Assembly (NCBI RefSeq): GCF_001705435.1
Contig: NZ_MDEN01000066.1
Span: forward strand, 124,001 to 188,000
Direction of reading: 5' to 3'
Source of the DNA: Pseudomonas graminis
GTDB taxonomy: Bacteria; Pseudomonadota; Gammaproteobacteria; Pseudomonadales; Pseudomonadaceae
DNA: 64,000 bases
Shown: piece by piece, positions 1-9,165 of the stretch
Position numbering within the stretch: the first letter of the stretch is position 1
Layout of the letters: each line of letters begins with the position of its first letter
Notes under the pieces: generated by a model
Seen by the model: only the letters and a program-made list of their open reading frames with translations
What the model was told of the DNA's origin: nothing
The model's database searches: none
Position numbers and translations under genes: made by a program

Positions 1-231
1 CGCTATATAAAGCTGGCGATTGAAATCAAACGCATCCTGGCCGCCGCCATCGAACGGGGCGGTACCACGCTGCGTGATTTCATCGGCGGGGACGGCCAGC
101 CCGGTTACTTCCAGCAGGAACTGTTCGCCTACGGACGCGGCGAGGAACCGTGCAAGGTGTGCGGGACCACGCTGCGAGAAGTGAAGCTGGGTCAGCGGGC
201 GAGTGTTTATTGCCCCAAGTGCCAGAAGTAG
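1..231 (+). CDS. mutM: Formamidopyrimidine-DNA glycosylase, C-terminal part
   Basis: These are the last 76 codons of Fpg/MutM, the base-excision-repair glycosylase and AP lyase that removes 8-oxoguanine and other oxidised purines from DNA. The frame is open from the first base, so the N-terminal catalytic Pro-Glu and the helix-two-turn-helix lie outside the window. What is visible is the C-terminal zinc finger, C-x2-C-x16-C-x2-C (CKVC then CPKC), preceded by the conserved GGTTLRDF segment. The gene ends in TAG at 229. In PAO1 mutM lies a few genes before the ggt-fdx-coaD group, as here. The identification rests on the zinc finger and is firm. Confidence 0.93.
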   Translation, partial: RYIKLAIEIKRILAAAIERGGTTLRDFIGGDGQPGYFQQELFAYGRGEEPCKVCGTTLREVKLGQRASVYCPKCQK

Positions 232-407
232 TTCCAGACAGCAGCAGAGCCGTCGGCCTGGATCGCTGACTGCCCCGGATCGCGAGGGTTTATCCGATCC
301 CTCCTACAGGGCGTGTCTTGTCAGTGAGACACGCCGCCTCTTGCGTAAGCCCGCGCCCTGTTTATAGTGAACAGCTTCATATCTGCCTTAGCTTGAAGGA
401 CCATGCC

Positions 408-743
408 ATGAGCCCGTTTCGCATGCTTGCTGCCACCCTGGCCGTGTTCTTCGGCTTGCAATTCACGCCTGCGCTGGCTCAGGACGCGACCGGCAGTGGT
501 GACCCCGTCTACGAAATCGAAAGCCCTCCCGCCTACGCGATGATCGGCGACCTGCTGATCGCGCGGCCGATTCTCATTGCTGCCACCATCATCGGCGCCG
601 GGTTGTTCGTGGTTGCACTGCCGTTTACCGCCGCCGGCGGCGGCATTGGCCGAACCGGCAAGGCGCTGGTGGTGGATCCGGGCAAGGCGGCATTCGTCCG
701 CTGCCTGGGTTGCACCGGCGACGGTTATGGCAAGCAGGACTGA
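408..743 (+). CDS. Small exported/membrane protein of unknown function
   Basis: A 111-residue protein. The ATG at 408 is preceded by AAGGA seven bases upstream; the frame stays open further upstream but has no better site. Residues 1-24 look like a signal peptide (cut near ALAQ) and residues 52-74 form one hydrophobic helix, followed by a glycine-rich turn. The tail carries a Cys pair (CLGC, residues 99-102). I do not recognise a family; similar small proteins in Pseudomonas are sometimes labelled multidrug transporter without evidence. It converges on the gamma-glutamyltransferase gene and overlaps its 3' end by 19 bases. The real N-terminus and function are uncertain. Confidence 0.6.
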   Translation: MSPFRMLAATLAVFFGLQFTPALAQDATGSGDPVYEIESPPAYAMIGDLLIARPILIAATIIGAGLFVVALPFTAAGGGIGRTGKALVVDPGKAAFVRCLGCTGDGYGKQD

Positions 744-2467
744 TCGGCGCAGGCGCGCATCAGCTTCAACGCGTCACCGGGTTTGAAAGTCGTTGATACG
801 CCAATGCCACGCGGGTCACTGGCCGCTTCGACCCTGGCACTGTTCTTGTGCCATAACAGCACCTGCTGATTGCCGAAATCCTTCGCCGTCTCCTTCAGCG
901 CATAACCGCGCTCGCGCAGGTCCGCCAGTTCCTGCTCCGTGAATGTCTCTGGCTCGTACTCCACCACATCCGGCGTGTACTGGTGGTGGTAGCGCGGCGT
1001 TGATGCCCAGTTGGCAATCGGCTGCTCGTCCAGATACTGCAGCATCGACAGCAGCACCATGCTGGGGATGCGGCTGCCGCCCGGGGTACCGAAGGCAGCG
1101 AGTGATTGCGGGCCTTCGATGAAGCTCGGGCTCATGCTTGAGATCGGTCGCTTGCCTGGCTCGATGGCATTGGCGTGTCCGCCGGCTGAGGCCGAGTTGC
1201 CCTGACCTTTGGGGTCTATGGCAAAGTCGTCCATCTCATCGTTGAGGATGATCCCGGTGCCGGGCACGGTAAACGCTGAGCCGAAGGGCAGGTTTAGCGA
1301 CAGTGTCGCCGTCACGGCGTTGCCTTCGTTGTCCAGTACGGCGAAATGGCTGGTGTTGTCGCCCTCACGCCAGCGCGGCGCGGGGGGCAGGGTGTTATTG
1401 GGCGTGGCGCGGTGGGGATCGATGCTGGTGGTCAGCTGCAGCAAGTAGTCGGTGGACAGGAGTTGAGCCACCGGGTTGGGCACGAAGTCCGGGTCGCCCA
1501 GCAGCACGCGATCACGATACGCACGGCGAAGCGCCTCGATCACAAAATGCGCCCGCTGAATGTTCTCCGACCCCCGCCACGGCAGCTGTTGCAGCATCGA
1601 CAGGCTTTGCGCCAGTGCAATGCCACCTGCCGAGGGCGGCGGTGCGCTGATCAGTTCCCGTTGATCGGCCATCTGAAAGCGCAGAGGCGTTCGCGTGATG
1701 ACTTCATATTCTTCGAAATCATGGTAATTCCAGATACCGCCGGCGCGACGCACCCCGCTGACCATCGCCTGCGCCACCAAGCCACTGTAGAACCCGGCGC
1801 GGCCATTATCGGCAAGGCGCCCCAGGGTTTGCGCCAGCTCAGGCTGGGTGATGACGTCACCCAGATTCGGCACGTCGTTGTTGCGCAGGAACAGGCGCGC
1901 GCTCTCTTTATTGTTGCGCAACGCGAACAGCCGCCAGCTGGCGCGCTCGCGATAAACGCTGTCCACCTTGAAGCCGCGGTAGGCGACCCGGATGGCGGGC
2001 GCCAGCGAGATCGAAAGCGGCAATCGGCCATAGCGTTCGGCGAGTTCGACCAATGCCGCGGGAAGCCCGGGGATCGCGGCCGCCAGTGGTCCGTTAAGGG
2101 ACAGGTCCGGCTGGAGGATCCCGTTGCGGTGGAACATTTTGGGTTTTGATTTGAGCGGCGCCTTTTCGCGCGCGTCGAGAAACTGATACTGAACGGGGTC
2201 GCCGGATTGGCGCAGCAGGAAAAACCCGCCGCCGCCGAGGCCCGACCCGTAAGGTTCAACGACGGCGAGCGTGGCACTGATGGCAATGGCGGCATCGAAT
2301 GCGTTGCCGCCATCCACCAGGATTTCCCGGCCGGCGGCGGTGGCAATGGGATGCGGGCTGGCGATGGCAGCCTGATCGGGGTGATCGGGGCTGGCCTGGG
2401 CCGAAAAAGCGCACAGCAGAAACACTGCGCCTGACAAAACAGGTATCCGTTCCAGCATAGAGATCAT
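725..2467 (-). CDS. ggt: Periplasmic gamma-glutamyltransferase
   Basis: Gamma-glutamyltranspeptidase, an Ntn-hydrolase that cleaves glutathione and other gamma-glutamyl compounds in the periplasm. The precursor self-cleaves at a Thr that becomes the N-terminal nucleophile of the small subunit; here this is the Thr of GDNTSHFAV, about residue 372. Other family marks are the glycine-rich GSGLGGGGFF, the INDEMDDF-like segment before the active-site lid (LNDEMDDFA), the substrate-binding PISSMSPS and GTPGGSRIPS. An N-terminal signal peptide ends near FSAQA. Three starts are possible: TTG at 2482, ATG at 2467 with GCGAG upstream, and ATG at 2458; the second is used. Length (580) matches the family. 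It corresponds in position to PA0361. Confidence 0.93.
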   Translation of the reverse strand: MISMLERIPVLSGAVFLLCAFSAQASPDHPDQAAIASPHPIATAAGREILVDGGNAFDAAIAISATLAVVEPYGSGLGGGGFFLLRQSGDPVQYQFLDAREKAPLKSKPKMFHRNGILQPDLSLNGPLAAAIPGLPAALVELAERYGRLPLSISLAPAIRVAYRGFKVDSVYRERASWRLFALRNNKESARLFLRNNDVPNLGDVITQPELAQTLGRLADNGRAGFYSGLVAQAMVSGVRRAGGIWNYHDFEEYEVITRTPLRFQMADQRELISAPPPSAGGIALAQSLSMLQQLPWRGSENIQRAHFVIEALRRAYRDRVLLGDPDFVPNPVAQLLSTDYLLQLTTSIDPHRATPNNTLPPAPRWREGDNTSHFAVLDNEGNAVTATLSLNLPFGSAFTVPGTGIILNDEMDDFAIDPKGQGNSASAGGHANAIEPGKRPISSMSPSFIEGPQSLAAFGTPGGSRIPSMVLLSMLQYLDEQPIANWASTPRYHHQYTPDVVEYEPETFTEQELADLRERGYALKETAKDFGNQQVLLWHKNSARVEAASDPRGIGVSTTFKPGDALKLMRACADQSCLP

Positions 2468-2547
2468 GCGTATCTCGCTCAATTCAACGGGCGTTATAAG
2501 CCAGTGTCTTCGGCGAAAGCACGTATGCCGACAGGATATGCGTTCGG

Positions 2548-2799
2548 TTATGCCTTGCTGGTGATCAGGTTGTACTTGGCCATGAGCTCGTCCTTGCTCT
2601 CCACATGGTTTTCATCCAGCGGGATGCAATCCACGGGGCAGACTTGCTGGCACTGCGGCTCGTCATAGTGGCCGACGCATTCGGTGCACAGGTTGGGATT
2701 GATCACGTAGATCTCTTCACCCTGGGAAATCGCTTCGTTCGGGCACTCGGGTTCGCAGACGTCGCAGTTGATGCAATCGTCGGTGATGATCAGGGACAT
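2548..2799 (-). CDS. fdx: 2[4Fe-4S] ferredoxin, Alvin/YfhL type
   Basis: An 83-residue low-potential ferredoxin carrying two [4Fe-4S] clusters. The first motif is CINCDVCEPECP; the second is the expanded CTECVG...CQQVCP with an insertion between the second and third cysteines, which with the C-terminal extension marks the Allochromatium vinosum type. The start at 2799 has AGGAG six bases upstream, which excludes the in-frame upstream codons. In many pseudomonads it lies next to coaD, as here (PA0362-PA0363). The electron-transfer partner is not apparent from the neighbourhood. Confidence 0.95.
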   Translation of the reverse strand: MSLIITDDCINCDVCEPECPNEAISQGEEIYVINPNLCTECVGHYDEPQCQQVCPVDCIPLDENHVESKDELMAKYNLITSKA

Positions 2800-2898
2800 G
2801 GATACTCCTGCCACGGTCGACACCGGGGCATATCAAAACGAATGCGGCGAATTGTGCCGCATTAGCGCTCGGTATGCACCTTACCTCGACGCAAGGCC

Positions 2899-3378
2899 TC
2901 AGGCTTTGAAACGTTCGCTCAGCGCCTGGGCCACGGCGGGGTGGACGAATTTGGTGATATCACCGCCCAGCGCTGCGATTTCCCTGACCAGCGTAGATGA
3001 AATGAACGAATAGCGTTCCGACGGCGTAAGAAAAAGACTCTCGATGTCCGGGGCCAGTTGCTTGTTCATGTTGGCGAGCTGAAATTCATACTCGAAATCC
3101 GACACCGCACGCAGGCCGCGCAGCAGGATGTTGGCGTTCTGTTCCTGGGCGAAGTGCGCCAGCAGTGTCGAGAATCCTACGACTTCCACGTTGTGCAGGT
3201 GCTTGGTCGCTTCGCGGGCGAGCGCAACACGTTGCTCCAGCGGGAACAGGGGGTTTTTCTTGGGGCTGGCGGCGACGGCGATGACCACTTGATCGAACAG
3301 GCGCGAGGCGCGCTCGACCAGATCGCCATGACCCTTGGTAATAGGGTCGAAGGTGCCGGGGTACAACACTCGGTTCAT
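2899..3378 (-). CDS. coaD: Phosphopantetheine adenylyltransferase
   Basis: CoaD transfers AMP from ATP to 4'-phosphopantetheine, the penultimate step of coenzyme A synthesis in the cytoplasm. The 159-residue length is the family norm. The nucleotidyltransferase signature GTFDPITKGH is at the N-terminus and the ISSTLVRE motif lies near residue 127. The ATG at 3378 is chosen because the family starts two to four residues before YPGTFDP and AGGA precedes it; the longer open frame upstream runs into a REP sequence. Likely cotranscribed with the ferredoxin gene, 99 bases downstream. Confidence 0.96.
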   Translation of the reverse strand: MNRVLYPGTFDPITKGHGDLVERASRLFDQVVIAVAASPKKNPLFPLEQRVALAREATKHLHNVEVVGFSTLLAHFAQEQNANILLRGLRAVSDFEYEFQLANMNKQLAPDIESLFLTPSERYSFISSTLVREIAALGGDITKFVHPAVAQALSERFKA

Positions 3379-3486
3379 CGCGTCGTCCTGGTCGGAGTTC
3401 GTTGGGGACTGGATGGTAGCGCAGCAGGCTGAGCGGGCCAAGCTGCCGAGGAGTGTAGTGGGAAGCTTTGCGGTGCAGGGCGAGAC

Positions 3487-3512
3487 GCCTTCCCGGCTAA
3501 AGCCAGTCCCAC
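3487..3512. repeat. REP element, TCCCGGCTAAAGCC family
   Basis: A short palindromic repeat (CTTCCCGGCTAAAGCCAG core) between coaD and the aldehyde dehydrogenase gene. The same sequence, with small changes, occurs at 18284-18376 and 26503-26528 in this window. No other feature is seen in the 193-base gap. Confidence 0.7.
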
Positions 3513-3571
3513 AATGTTCCACAGCCAGCCCAATGCACGGGGCGTTAGGTCAGTCAGAATTCGCAAGCGCA

Positions 3572-5011
3572 TCAGCGCACGAACAGTCGCTGAATCAGCG
3601 TCTGGATCGCCTTTCCATAGGGCGGGTAGAGCAGCCGCGCCGCGTTGAACCGCTGTTTGATCAACACGCCTTTGGCATGACTAAACGTCAAAAACCCCTC
3701 GTGTCCGTGGTAATGGCCCATGCCTGACGCGCCGATGCCGCCGAAAGGCAAGTCGTCCTGGGCGACATGGAGCAGGGTGTCATTCAAGCAGACGCCGCCC
3801 GAATGCGTCTGCTCCAGCACGCGGCTCTGTTCATGCCGTTCGTAGCCGAAGTAGTACAGCGCCAGTGGCCTGGGCCGATGATTGATGTAGGCGAACGCCT
3901 GCTCGATCTGGTCGTAGGGCACGATCGGCAGCAGCGGGCCGAAGATCTCGTCCTGCATGATCAGCATGTCGTCGCTCACATCCAGAATCAGGCTGAACGG
4001 CATCCTCCTGTCCTGCCCCTCGGGGAATAGCTGAATCACGCGAGCACCTTTGGCTTGCGCGTCGGCGAGATACGAATTCAGGCGTGCGACATGCCGCTGA
4101 TTGATGATCGCGGTGTAGTCCGGGTTATCCGTCAATGTCGGATAAAACCGTGTGACCGCCTCCTTGTAGGATTCGACGAATTCGTCAACGCGATCCTTGG
4201 GCACCAGCACGTAGTCGGGAGCCACGCAGGTTTGTCCGGCGTTGAGGGTTTTGCCGAAAGCGATGCGCTCGGCGGCGTCCTTGAGCGGTACGTCGCGGGA
4301 CACGATGGCGGGGGATTTTCCGCCCAGCTCCAGCGTCACCGGCGTGAGGTTGTCCGCCGCCGCGCGCATGACATGCCGCCCGACGCTGGTGGCGCCCGTG
4401 AACAATAAGTGATCAAACGGCAATGTCGAGAAGGCCACGCCAACCTCCGCCTCGCCCAGCACAACGCTGACGTGATCTTCCGCAAACACCCGCGCCAGCA
4501 GGCTTTTCAGCAACGCGCCGGTGGCGGGCGTGGACTCGCTGAGCTTGAGCATCACGCGGTTACCCGCCGCCAGTGCGCCCACCAGCGGCCCGATGGCCAG
4601 GTACAGCGGGTAATTCCACGGCACCACCACGCCGATCAAGCCCAATGGCTGGTAAACGACTTTGGCGCTGGCGGGCTGGAACGCCATGCCGACGCTTCGG
4701 CGGGAGGGCCGCATCCATTTCTTCAAATGACGCTGTGCGTGACGGATGTTGTGCAGGCAGGGCATCAGCTCGGCGAGAAGCGTTTCGTCGGCGCTGCGGT
4801 GGCTGAAATCAGCGTTGATTGCCTCAATGATCGCCTGGCGCTCGCTGCTGAGCAGCGTGTGCAAGCGATCGAGCCATTGTTTGCGCTCTTGCAGGGCCGG
4901 CATCGGATTAGCGGCGAATGCGCGTCGTTGTTCGTCGAATACCTGCTCCAGATGGCGGCGCGGGCAAGGAGCATCGTCTGCATATGGCAGAAGATTAGAG
5001 TCGACGGGCAT
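3572..5011 (-). CDS. calB: NAD(P)+ aldehyde dehydrogenase, coniferyl aldehyde dehydrogenase type
   Basis: A 479-residue class 3-like aldehyde dehydrogenase. Visible motifs are VVPWNYPLYL, the cofactor loop FTGATSVGRHV, the general-base region LELGGKSP and the catalytic cysteine in NAGQTCVAPDY. The short length and membrane-type C-terminus place it with the CalB/AldB group that oxidises coniferyl aldehyde to ferulic acid; the position matches PA0366, annotated that way in PAO1. The true substrate may be a fatty or aromatic aldehyde. AAGGA lies upstream of the ATG. It is divergent from the MFS gene across 145 bases, so the aldehyde dehydrogenase and the exporter may share control with the TetR regulator beyond. 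Confidence 0.85.
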   Translation of the reverse strand: MPVDSNLLPYADDAPCPRRHLEQVFDEQRRAFAANPMPALQERKQWLDRLHTLLSSERQAIIEAINADFSHRSADETLLAELMPCLHNIRHAQRHLKKWMRPSRRSVGMAFQPASAKVVYQPLGLIGVVVPWNYPLYLAIGPLVGALAAGNRVMLKLSESTPATGALLKSLLARVFAEDHVSVVLGEAEVGVAFSTLPFDHLLFTGATSVGRHVMRAAADNLTPVTLELGGKSPAIVSRDVPLKDAAERIAFGKTLNAGQTCVAPDYVLVPKDRVDEFVESYKEAVTRFYPTLTDNPDYTAIINQRHVARLNSYLADAQAKGARVIQLFPEGQDRRMPFSLILDVSDDMLIMQDEIFGPLLPIVPYDQIEQAFAYINHRPRPLALYYFGYERHEQSRVLEQTHSGGVCLNDTLLHVAQDDLPFGGIGASGMGHYHGHEGFLTFSHAKGVLIKQRFNAARLLYPPYGKAIQTLIQRLFVR

Positions 5012-5156
5012 CGCGGCGGTCCTTGTTGAAGTTATGCAGTGCTTTTAGAGTCATTGCTCTATGAAGTCAACGGCCTTGCATTCGCTCGCAGGCGCACGCC
5101 AGACTGTCCGGGCAAAAACTGAACTGCCGCCCCGCACCACCTGACACGGAGTCTCA

Positions 5157-6353
5157 ATGCGCACGGACTATCTGGCGTTTTTTCTTTCCCTTTTCCTGTC
5201 CCGTCTCGCCGATCAGGTGCTCCTGTTTCTGGTGCCGCTGATTGTTTTCCAGACCACCAACAGCGCTTCCCTGGCGGGGCTGGCGTTTTTCGTCGAGACA
5301 TTGCCGCGCTTCCTTGCATTCCCGATTTGCGGCGCGCTTTGCGACAAATACTCGCCCATTCGGCTGCTGCACATCAGTCAGGTTTACCGGGCTGTTATGT
5401 GCCTGGCCGCAATGGGGCTATATGGCCTGTTTGGCGGGATCTACTGGCTGATCATCCTGTCGGCGGTCTGTGGCGTCCTGACCACCCAGGGGATCATGGC
5501 CCGGGAAGTGGTGATGCCGCATATTTTCCCGGATTACCGCTACGGCAAGACGCTGTCCTACTCACAGATTGCCGACCAGACCGGCCTGGTGCTCGGGCCT
5601 TTGCTGGCGGCGCTGGCGCTGGAAATCTGCCCGTGGTGGGGCGTTGTCATCGGCGTGGCGCTGGTTTTCGTCGCGGCCGATCTCGCCATGCGAGTCTGGC
5701 AGCGCAACAGCAATATCACGCTGGAGCGGTTCGATCAGGACGCAGGCCGCTGGACACAGCCGTTGAAAATCGCCTTCGGACACATCTTCCGATTGGCCGA
5801 GCTGAAGAAGATCATTTTGCTGGCGGTCGGCGTCAACCTGATCGTCGGTGTCACGCTGGCCAGCTCGGCGGCGATGGTCATCGGCTCATTCAGTGAGAGC
5901 AAAGATTACTACGCTGGGCTGCAGGCGGCGGGCGCCTTGCTGACCATAGGGATTCTGTTTGTCCTGGCACGTGTCAGCCTGCCGCTGAAACTGCTCGGTG
6001 CGATGTCATACATTGCCTTGCTGCTGGGGGCGTTCATTACCGCCACGAGCGCGTCATCCGAGGTCTACCTTGTCGGCTTTCTGCTGATCGTCGGCTTCGA
6101 CAAGATGTTCAACGTGTACATGCGCAGCATCCGTCAGCGGGTCATCCCGGCGCGCGACTTCGGCAAGACCGTGGGCGTCATCACACTGCTGAACAACCTG
6201 TCGCAACCGCTGGCCGGTCTGCTCGTCGGGATACTGACAGCGCCGATCGGGCTGCGCGGCGTCATCTTGATCAACATGCTGGCGGCAGCCGGGCTGGGTA
6301 TCGGCGTCGCAGCGGTGGTTCGGATCAGGCTGGCGACTGCCCTGGAGCGATGA
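5157..6353 (+). CDS. MFS transporter
   Basis: A 398-residue major facilitator with about twelve hydrophobic helices. The first helix pair carries SRLADQVLLFLVPL, and the loop between helices 2 and 3 shows the MFS motif A variant GALCDKYSPIRLL. A central hydrophilic loop (around residues 175-205, RVWQRNSNITLERFDQD) separates the halves. The fold resembles EntS-type exporters, but no substrate can be named. ATG at 5157 has ACGGAG five bases upstream. It is followed after 72 bases by a TetR gene in the same direction, which may regulate it. Confidence 0.8.
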   Translation: MRTDYLAFFLSLFLSRLADQVLLFLVPLIVFQTTNSASLAGLAFFVETLPRFLAFPICGALCDKYSPIRLLHISQVYRAVMCLAAMGLYGLFGGIYWLIILSAVCGVLTTQGIMAREVVMPHIFPDYRYGKTLSYSQIADQTGLVLGPLLAALALEICPWWGVVIGVALVFVAADLAMRVWQRNSNITLERFDQDAGRWTQPLKIAFGHIFRLAELKKIILLAVGVNLIVGVTLASSAAMVIGSFSESKDYYAGLQAAGALLTIGILFVLARVSLPLKLLGAMSYIALLLGAFITATSASSEVYLVGFLLIVGFDKMFNVYMRSIRQRVIPARDFGKTVGVITLLNNLSQPLAGLLVGILTAPIGLRGVILINMLAAAGLGIGVAAVVRIRLATALER

Positions 6354-6425
6354 AGTCTGCAACGGGCCCAACGCTTGCGTTAAGATCCGGCACATCCCTG
6401 TTACGTTTCGACGTTCGAGTTGAAC

Positions 6426-7112
6426 ATGGCGCCGCGCATCAAAACCGTACGCATCAACACCCGTGAACGCATCGTGCACAGCAGCCTGGAGCTGTTCAAT
6501 CAGCAGGGCGAGCGCAGCGTCAGCACCAATCACATCGCTGCGCACATGGAAATGTCGCCCGGCAATCTGTACTACCACTTCCCCAACAAGCAGGCGATCA
6601 TCGCCGAGTTGTTCACTGAATACGAAACGCTGGTCGACAGCTTTCTGCACCCGCCCAAGGGTCGCCTGCCGGGTGTTGAAGACAAGCGCCATTACTTGAT
6701 GGCGATTCTCGACGGCATGTGGCGCTATCGTTTTCTGCACCGCGACCTCGAGCATCTGCTTGAAACCGATCCTGAGCTGGCGGTGCGCTACCGACGCTTT
6801 TCCCAACACTGCCTGATCAAGGCGATGTCCATTTACAGCGGCTTTGTCGACGCGCAGATTCTGAGCATGGACAAGGTGCAGATCGAATCACTGACGCTCA
6901 ATGCCTGGATCATCCTCACGTCATGGGTACGTTTTCTGTGCACCACGCGGGAAAACGCCGCGCACCTGAATGAGGACGCGATTCGTCGCGGGGTTTATCA
7001 GGTGCTGATGCTTGAGCTGGCCTATGTCACGCCCCAGGCGCGGGAAGCGGTGAATGCGCTGTGCGCGGAGTTTTATGTGCCATTGGCCAAGGCGCTGGAA
7101 GACGCCGGCTGA
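6426..7112 (+). CDS. TetR-family transcriptional regulator
   Basis: A 228-residue regulator. The N-terminal helix-turn-helix spans about residues 12-58 (IVHSSLELFNQQGER ... STNHIAAHMEMSPGNLYYHF), the classic TetR pattern ending in the LYYHF motif. The remaining helical part is the ligand-binding and dimer domain, with many aromatic residues. ATG at 6426 is used; a TTG lies two codons upstream. The neighbouring MFS exporter and the divergent aldehyde dehydrogenase are the obvious target candidates. The position corresponds to PA0367. No operator was identified. Confidence 0.85.
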   Translation: MAPRIKTVRINTRERIVHSSLELFNQQGERSVSTNHIAAHMEMSPGNLYYHFPNKQAIIAELFTEYETLVDSFLHPPKGRLPGVEDKRHYLMAILDGMWRYRFLHRDLEHLLETDPELAVRYRRFSQHCLIKAMSIYSGFVDAQILSMDKVQIESLTLNAWIILTSWVRFLCTTRENAAHLNEDAIRRGVYQVLMLELAYVTPQAREAVNALCAEFYVPLAKALEDAG

Positions 7113-7175
7113 ATCGGCCCGGCTGTCTCAATCGATTGTCATATCGCCATTTTTTACTGCCTGCAGGAGCCTGTC

Positions 7176-8030
7176 ATGTCCATCGCGCAATTGATCAGCC
7201 CGCAACAATTGTCAGAACGCCTGACCCGGCCCGGGCTAGTGATACTGGATTGTCGTTCGTCGCTGGACGATCTGGACTACGGCCAGCGCAGCTACGCAGA
7301 GGGCCATATCGAAAGGGCTTCCTACGCTGATTTGCTCAATGACCTCAGTGGGTCCATCACCAAAGGTGTCACCGGTCGCCACCCGCTGCCGGATCCCCAG
7401 CGGCTTATCGAGCGCTTGCGGTTCTGGGGTGTGAACGATCAGAGCGACATCGTGCTGTACGATGATGGCCCGGGTGCTTATGCCGCCCGAGCCTGGTGGT
7501 TGCTGGCGTGGCTGGGCAAGCGCGACGGCGTGTTTGTGCTCGATGGCGGGCTAAAGGCCTGGCATGGGGCGGGTCTGCCGCTGAGTCTTGATCCGCCGCA
7601 TCAGCCCGAGGGTTCGTTCGACGGCGTGCCGGATGACGCGATGGTGCTGACGGCCGGGCAGCTAAAGGCCCGCATCGGCGATCCCGCCATGACCTTGATC
7701 GATGCGCGTGCACCCGCGCGGTTCCGGGGTGAGGTCGAGCCCATCGATCCTATCGCGGGGCACATTCCGGGCGCGCAGTGCGCGGCATTCACCGACAACC
7801 TCGGGCCGGATGGCCGGTTTCTCCCACCGGAGCAGCTGAAGCAGCGGTTCGCCGAGGCGCTGCATGGTCGCCCTGCAGAAGCGCTGGTCGCTTATTGCGG
7901 TTCCGGCGTGACGGCCTGTCACAACCTGTTTGCCCTGGCCCTCGCCGGGTATCCGTTGGGGGCGCTGTACGCGGGCTCGTGGAGCGAGTGGATCAATGAT
8001 CCGCAGCGGGGCGTCGCTACCGGGGACTGA
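7176..8030 (+). CDS. Sulfurtransferase, two rhodanese domains (3-mercaptopyruvate type)
   Basis: A 284-residue protein with two rhodanese domains. The N-terminal one (residues 8-120) lacks the catalytic cysteine and is structural. The C-terminal one has the active loop CGSGVTA at about residue 238. CG[S/T]GVT is the loop of 3-mercaptopyruvate sulfurtransferases such as SseA, whereas thiosulfate-specific RhdA carries a basic loop, so mercaptopyruvate or a related thiol is the more likely sulfur donor. AGGAG lies eight bases before the ATG. It appears to be a single-gene unit. Confidence 0.87.
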   Translation: MSIAQLISPQQLSERLTRPGLVILDCRSSLDDLDYGQRSYAEGHIERASYADLLNDLSGSITKGVTGRHPLPDPQRLIERLRFWGVNDQSDIVLYDDGPGAYAARAWWLLAWLGKRDGVFVLDGGLKAWHGAGLPLSLDPPHQPEGSFDGVPDDAMVLTAGQLKARIGDPAMTLIDARAPARFRGEVEPIDPIAGHIPGAQCAAFTDNLGPDGRFLPPEQLKQRFAEALHGRPAEALVAYCGSGVTACHNLFALALAGYPLGALYAGSWSEWINDPQRGVATGD

Positions 8031-8048
8031 GGTGGCGGCGTGTGTGCC

Positions 8049-8372
8049 TCACATCTGCCCCATCGCCCAGCGCAGCAAGAAGAACACCAGCAACCCGCCG
8101 CCGATGGTCGCCAGGAGATTGCGGCTCATGGCCGCAATGCCAATCGACACGATCCCGGCCAGCAAATAGGCGTTGTACAGGGACAGCTGCCAATGCGCGC
8201 CGTCGGGCAGCAACATGCCAGGCACGACGATGGCCGTCAGCACGGCGGTGGGTACGTAATGCAGGCCTTGGCGCACCAGCGGCGAGAAACGCAGGTTCGG
8301 CCAGGCGAACAGGCTGTAGCGCATCAGAAAAGTGATCGCAGCCATGCCCATAATCAGCCACCAGTACGTCAT
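8049..8372 (-). CDS. azlD: AzlD-type small subunit of branched-chain amino acid exporter
   Basis: A 107-residue membrane protein with four predicted helices (for example WLIMGMAAITFLMRYSLF and a C-terminal LLATIGGGLLVFFLLRW). AzlD pairs with AzlC to export branched-chain amino acids such as leucine (YgaH-YgaZ in E. coli). The ATG at 8372 overlaps the azlC stop codon as ATGA, so translation is coupled. The conserved R and P residues of the family (FLMRY, VPTAVLTAI) are present. Confidence 0.9.
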   Translation of the reverse strand: MTYWWLIMGMAAITFLMRYSLFAWPNLRFSPLVRQGLHYVPTAVLTAIVVPGMLLPDGAHWQLSLYNAYLLAGIVSIGIAAMSRNLLATIGGGLLVFFLLRWAMGQM

Positions 8373-9097
8373 GGGCGCACCTCGTCCGGGTGCATGTCGT
8401 CCTGCCTTTCTGGCTGCCGTCTTTCCAGAAGCAACCCCGCTGTGATGCCACTGAAGGCCGCAGCCATGAGCCCCAGCTTGTAGGGCCACGACCACGTCAG
8501 CAGGGCAACTGCGCCGGCGACCAACGCGGCGGCAATCTGCGGCTGGTTGCGCAGCAGGGGCACGACGATGCCTATGAAGGTCGCCAGCATCGCGAACTCC
8601 AGGCCCCAGCTGGCCATATCGGGAAAAGCCTGACCAAACAGCACGCCCACCAGTGAGCTGCTGACCCAGCAGGCATACAGCGAACTCGCGACACCCAGCC
8701 AGTACCAATGTGCGAGTGGCGTCCGGCCGTGGACCAGGTAGTGGCGTTGGACGATCGCGAAGGTTTCGTCCGTCAGCCAGAACGCCAGCAACAGTCGCCA
8801 GCGCTGTGGCAGTCCCTGAACCTGTGGCTGCAAGGTGGCGCTGTACAGCACGTGGCGCAGATTGACGATGAAGGTCGTCAACAGAATCACCACCGCGCCG
8901 GCCCCGGCGCCCATCAGGCTGATGACGATGAATTGCGCCGACCCTGCGTAAACGAACATCGACATGCCGACGGCCTGCCATAACGTCAGCCCGCCCACAC
9001 CGGCGAGGGTGCCGAAGATAATGCCGAACGGTGCAATGCCGACCAGCATGGGCACGCTGTCGCGGAGGCCGCGGACGAAGAATGGGTGACGGGACAT
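8369..9097 (-). CDS. azlC: AzlC-type branched-chain amino acid exporter subunit
   Basis: A 242-residue inner-membrane protein with six or more helices. It has the AzlC hallmarks: GIAPFGIIFGTLAG near the N-terminus, FVYAGSAQFI in helix 3 and NLRHVLYSATL, followed by FWLTDETFA. It forms the large subunit of the AzlCD exporter. The start at 9097 has AAGGAG seven bases upstream. In PAO1-like genomes AzlCD are often near a Lrp-type regulator; none is present here. Confidence 0.92.
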   Translation of the reverse strand: MSRHPFFVRGLRDSVPMLVGIAPFGIIFGTLAGVGGLTLWQAVGMSMFVYAGSAQFIVISLMGAGAGAVVILLTTFIVNLRHVLYSATLQPQVQGLPQRWRLLLAFWLTDETFAIVQRHYLVHGRTPLAHWYWLGVASSLYACWVSSSLVGVLFGQAFPDMASWGLEFAMLATFIGIVVPLLRNQPQIAAALVAGAVALLTWSWPYKLGLMAAAFSGITAGLLLERRQPERQDDMHPDEVRP

Positions 9098-9165
9098 GGT
9101 TTTTCTCCTTATGCCCCGGATGGTAAGCGGGCGGCGCATAAGTGTCTTGAACGATCGTGCAGACG

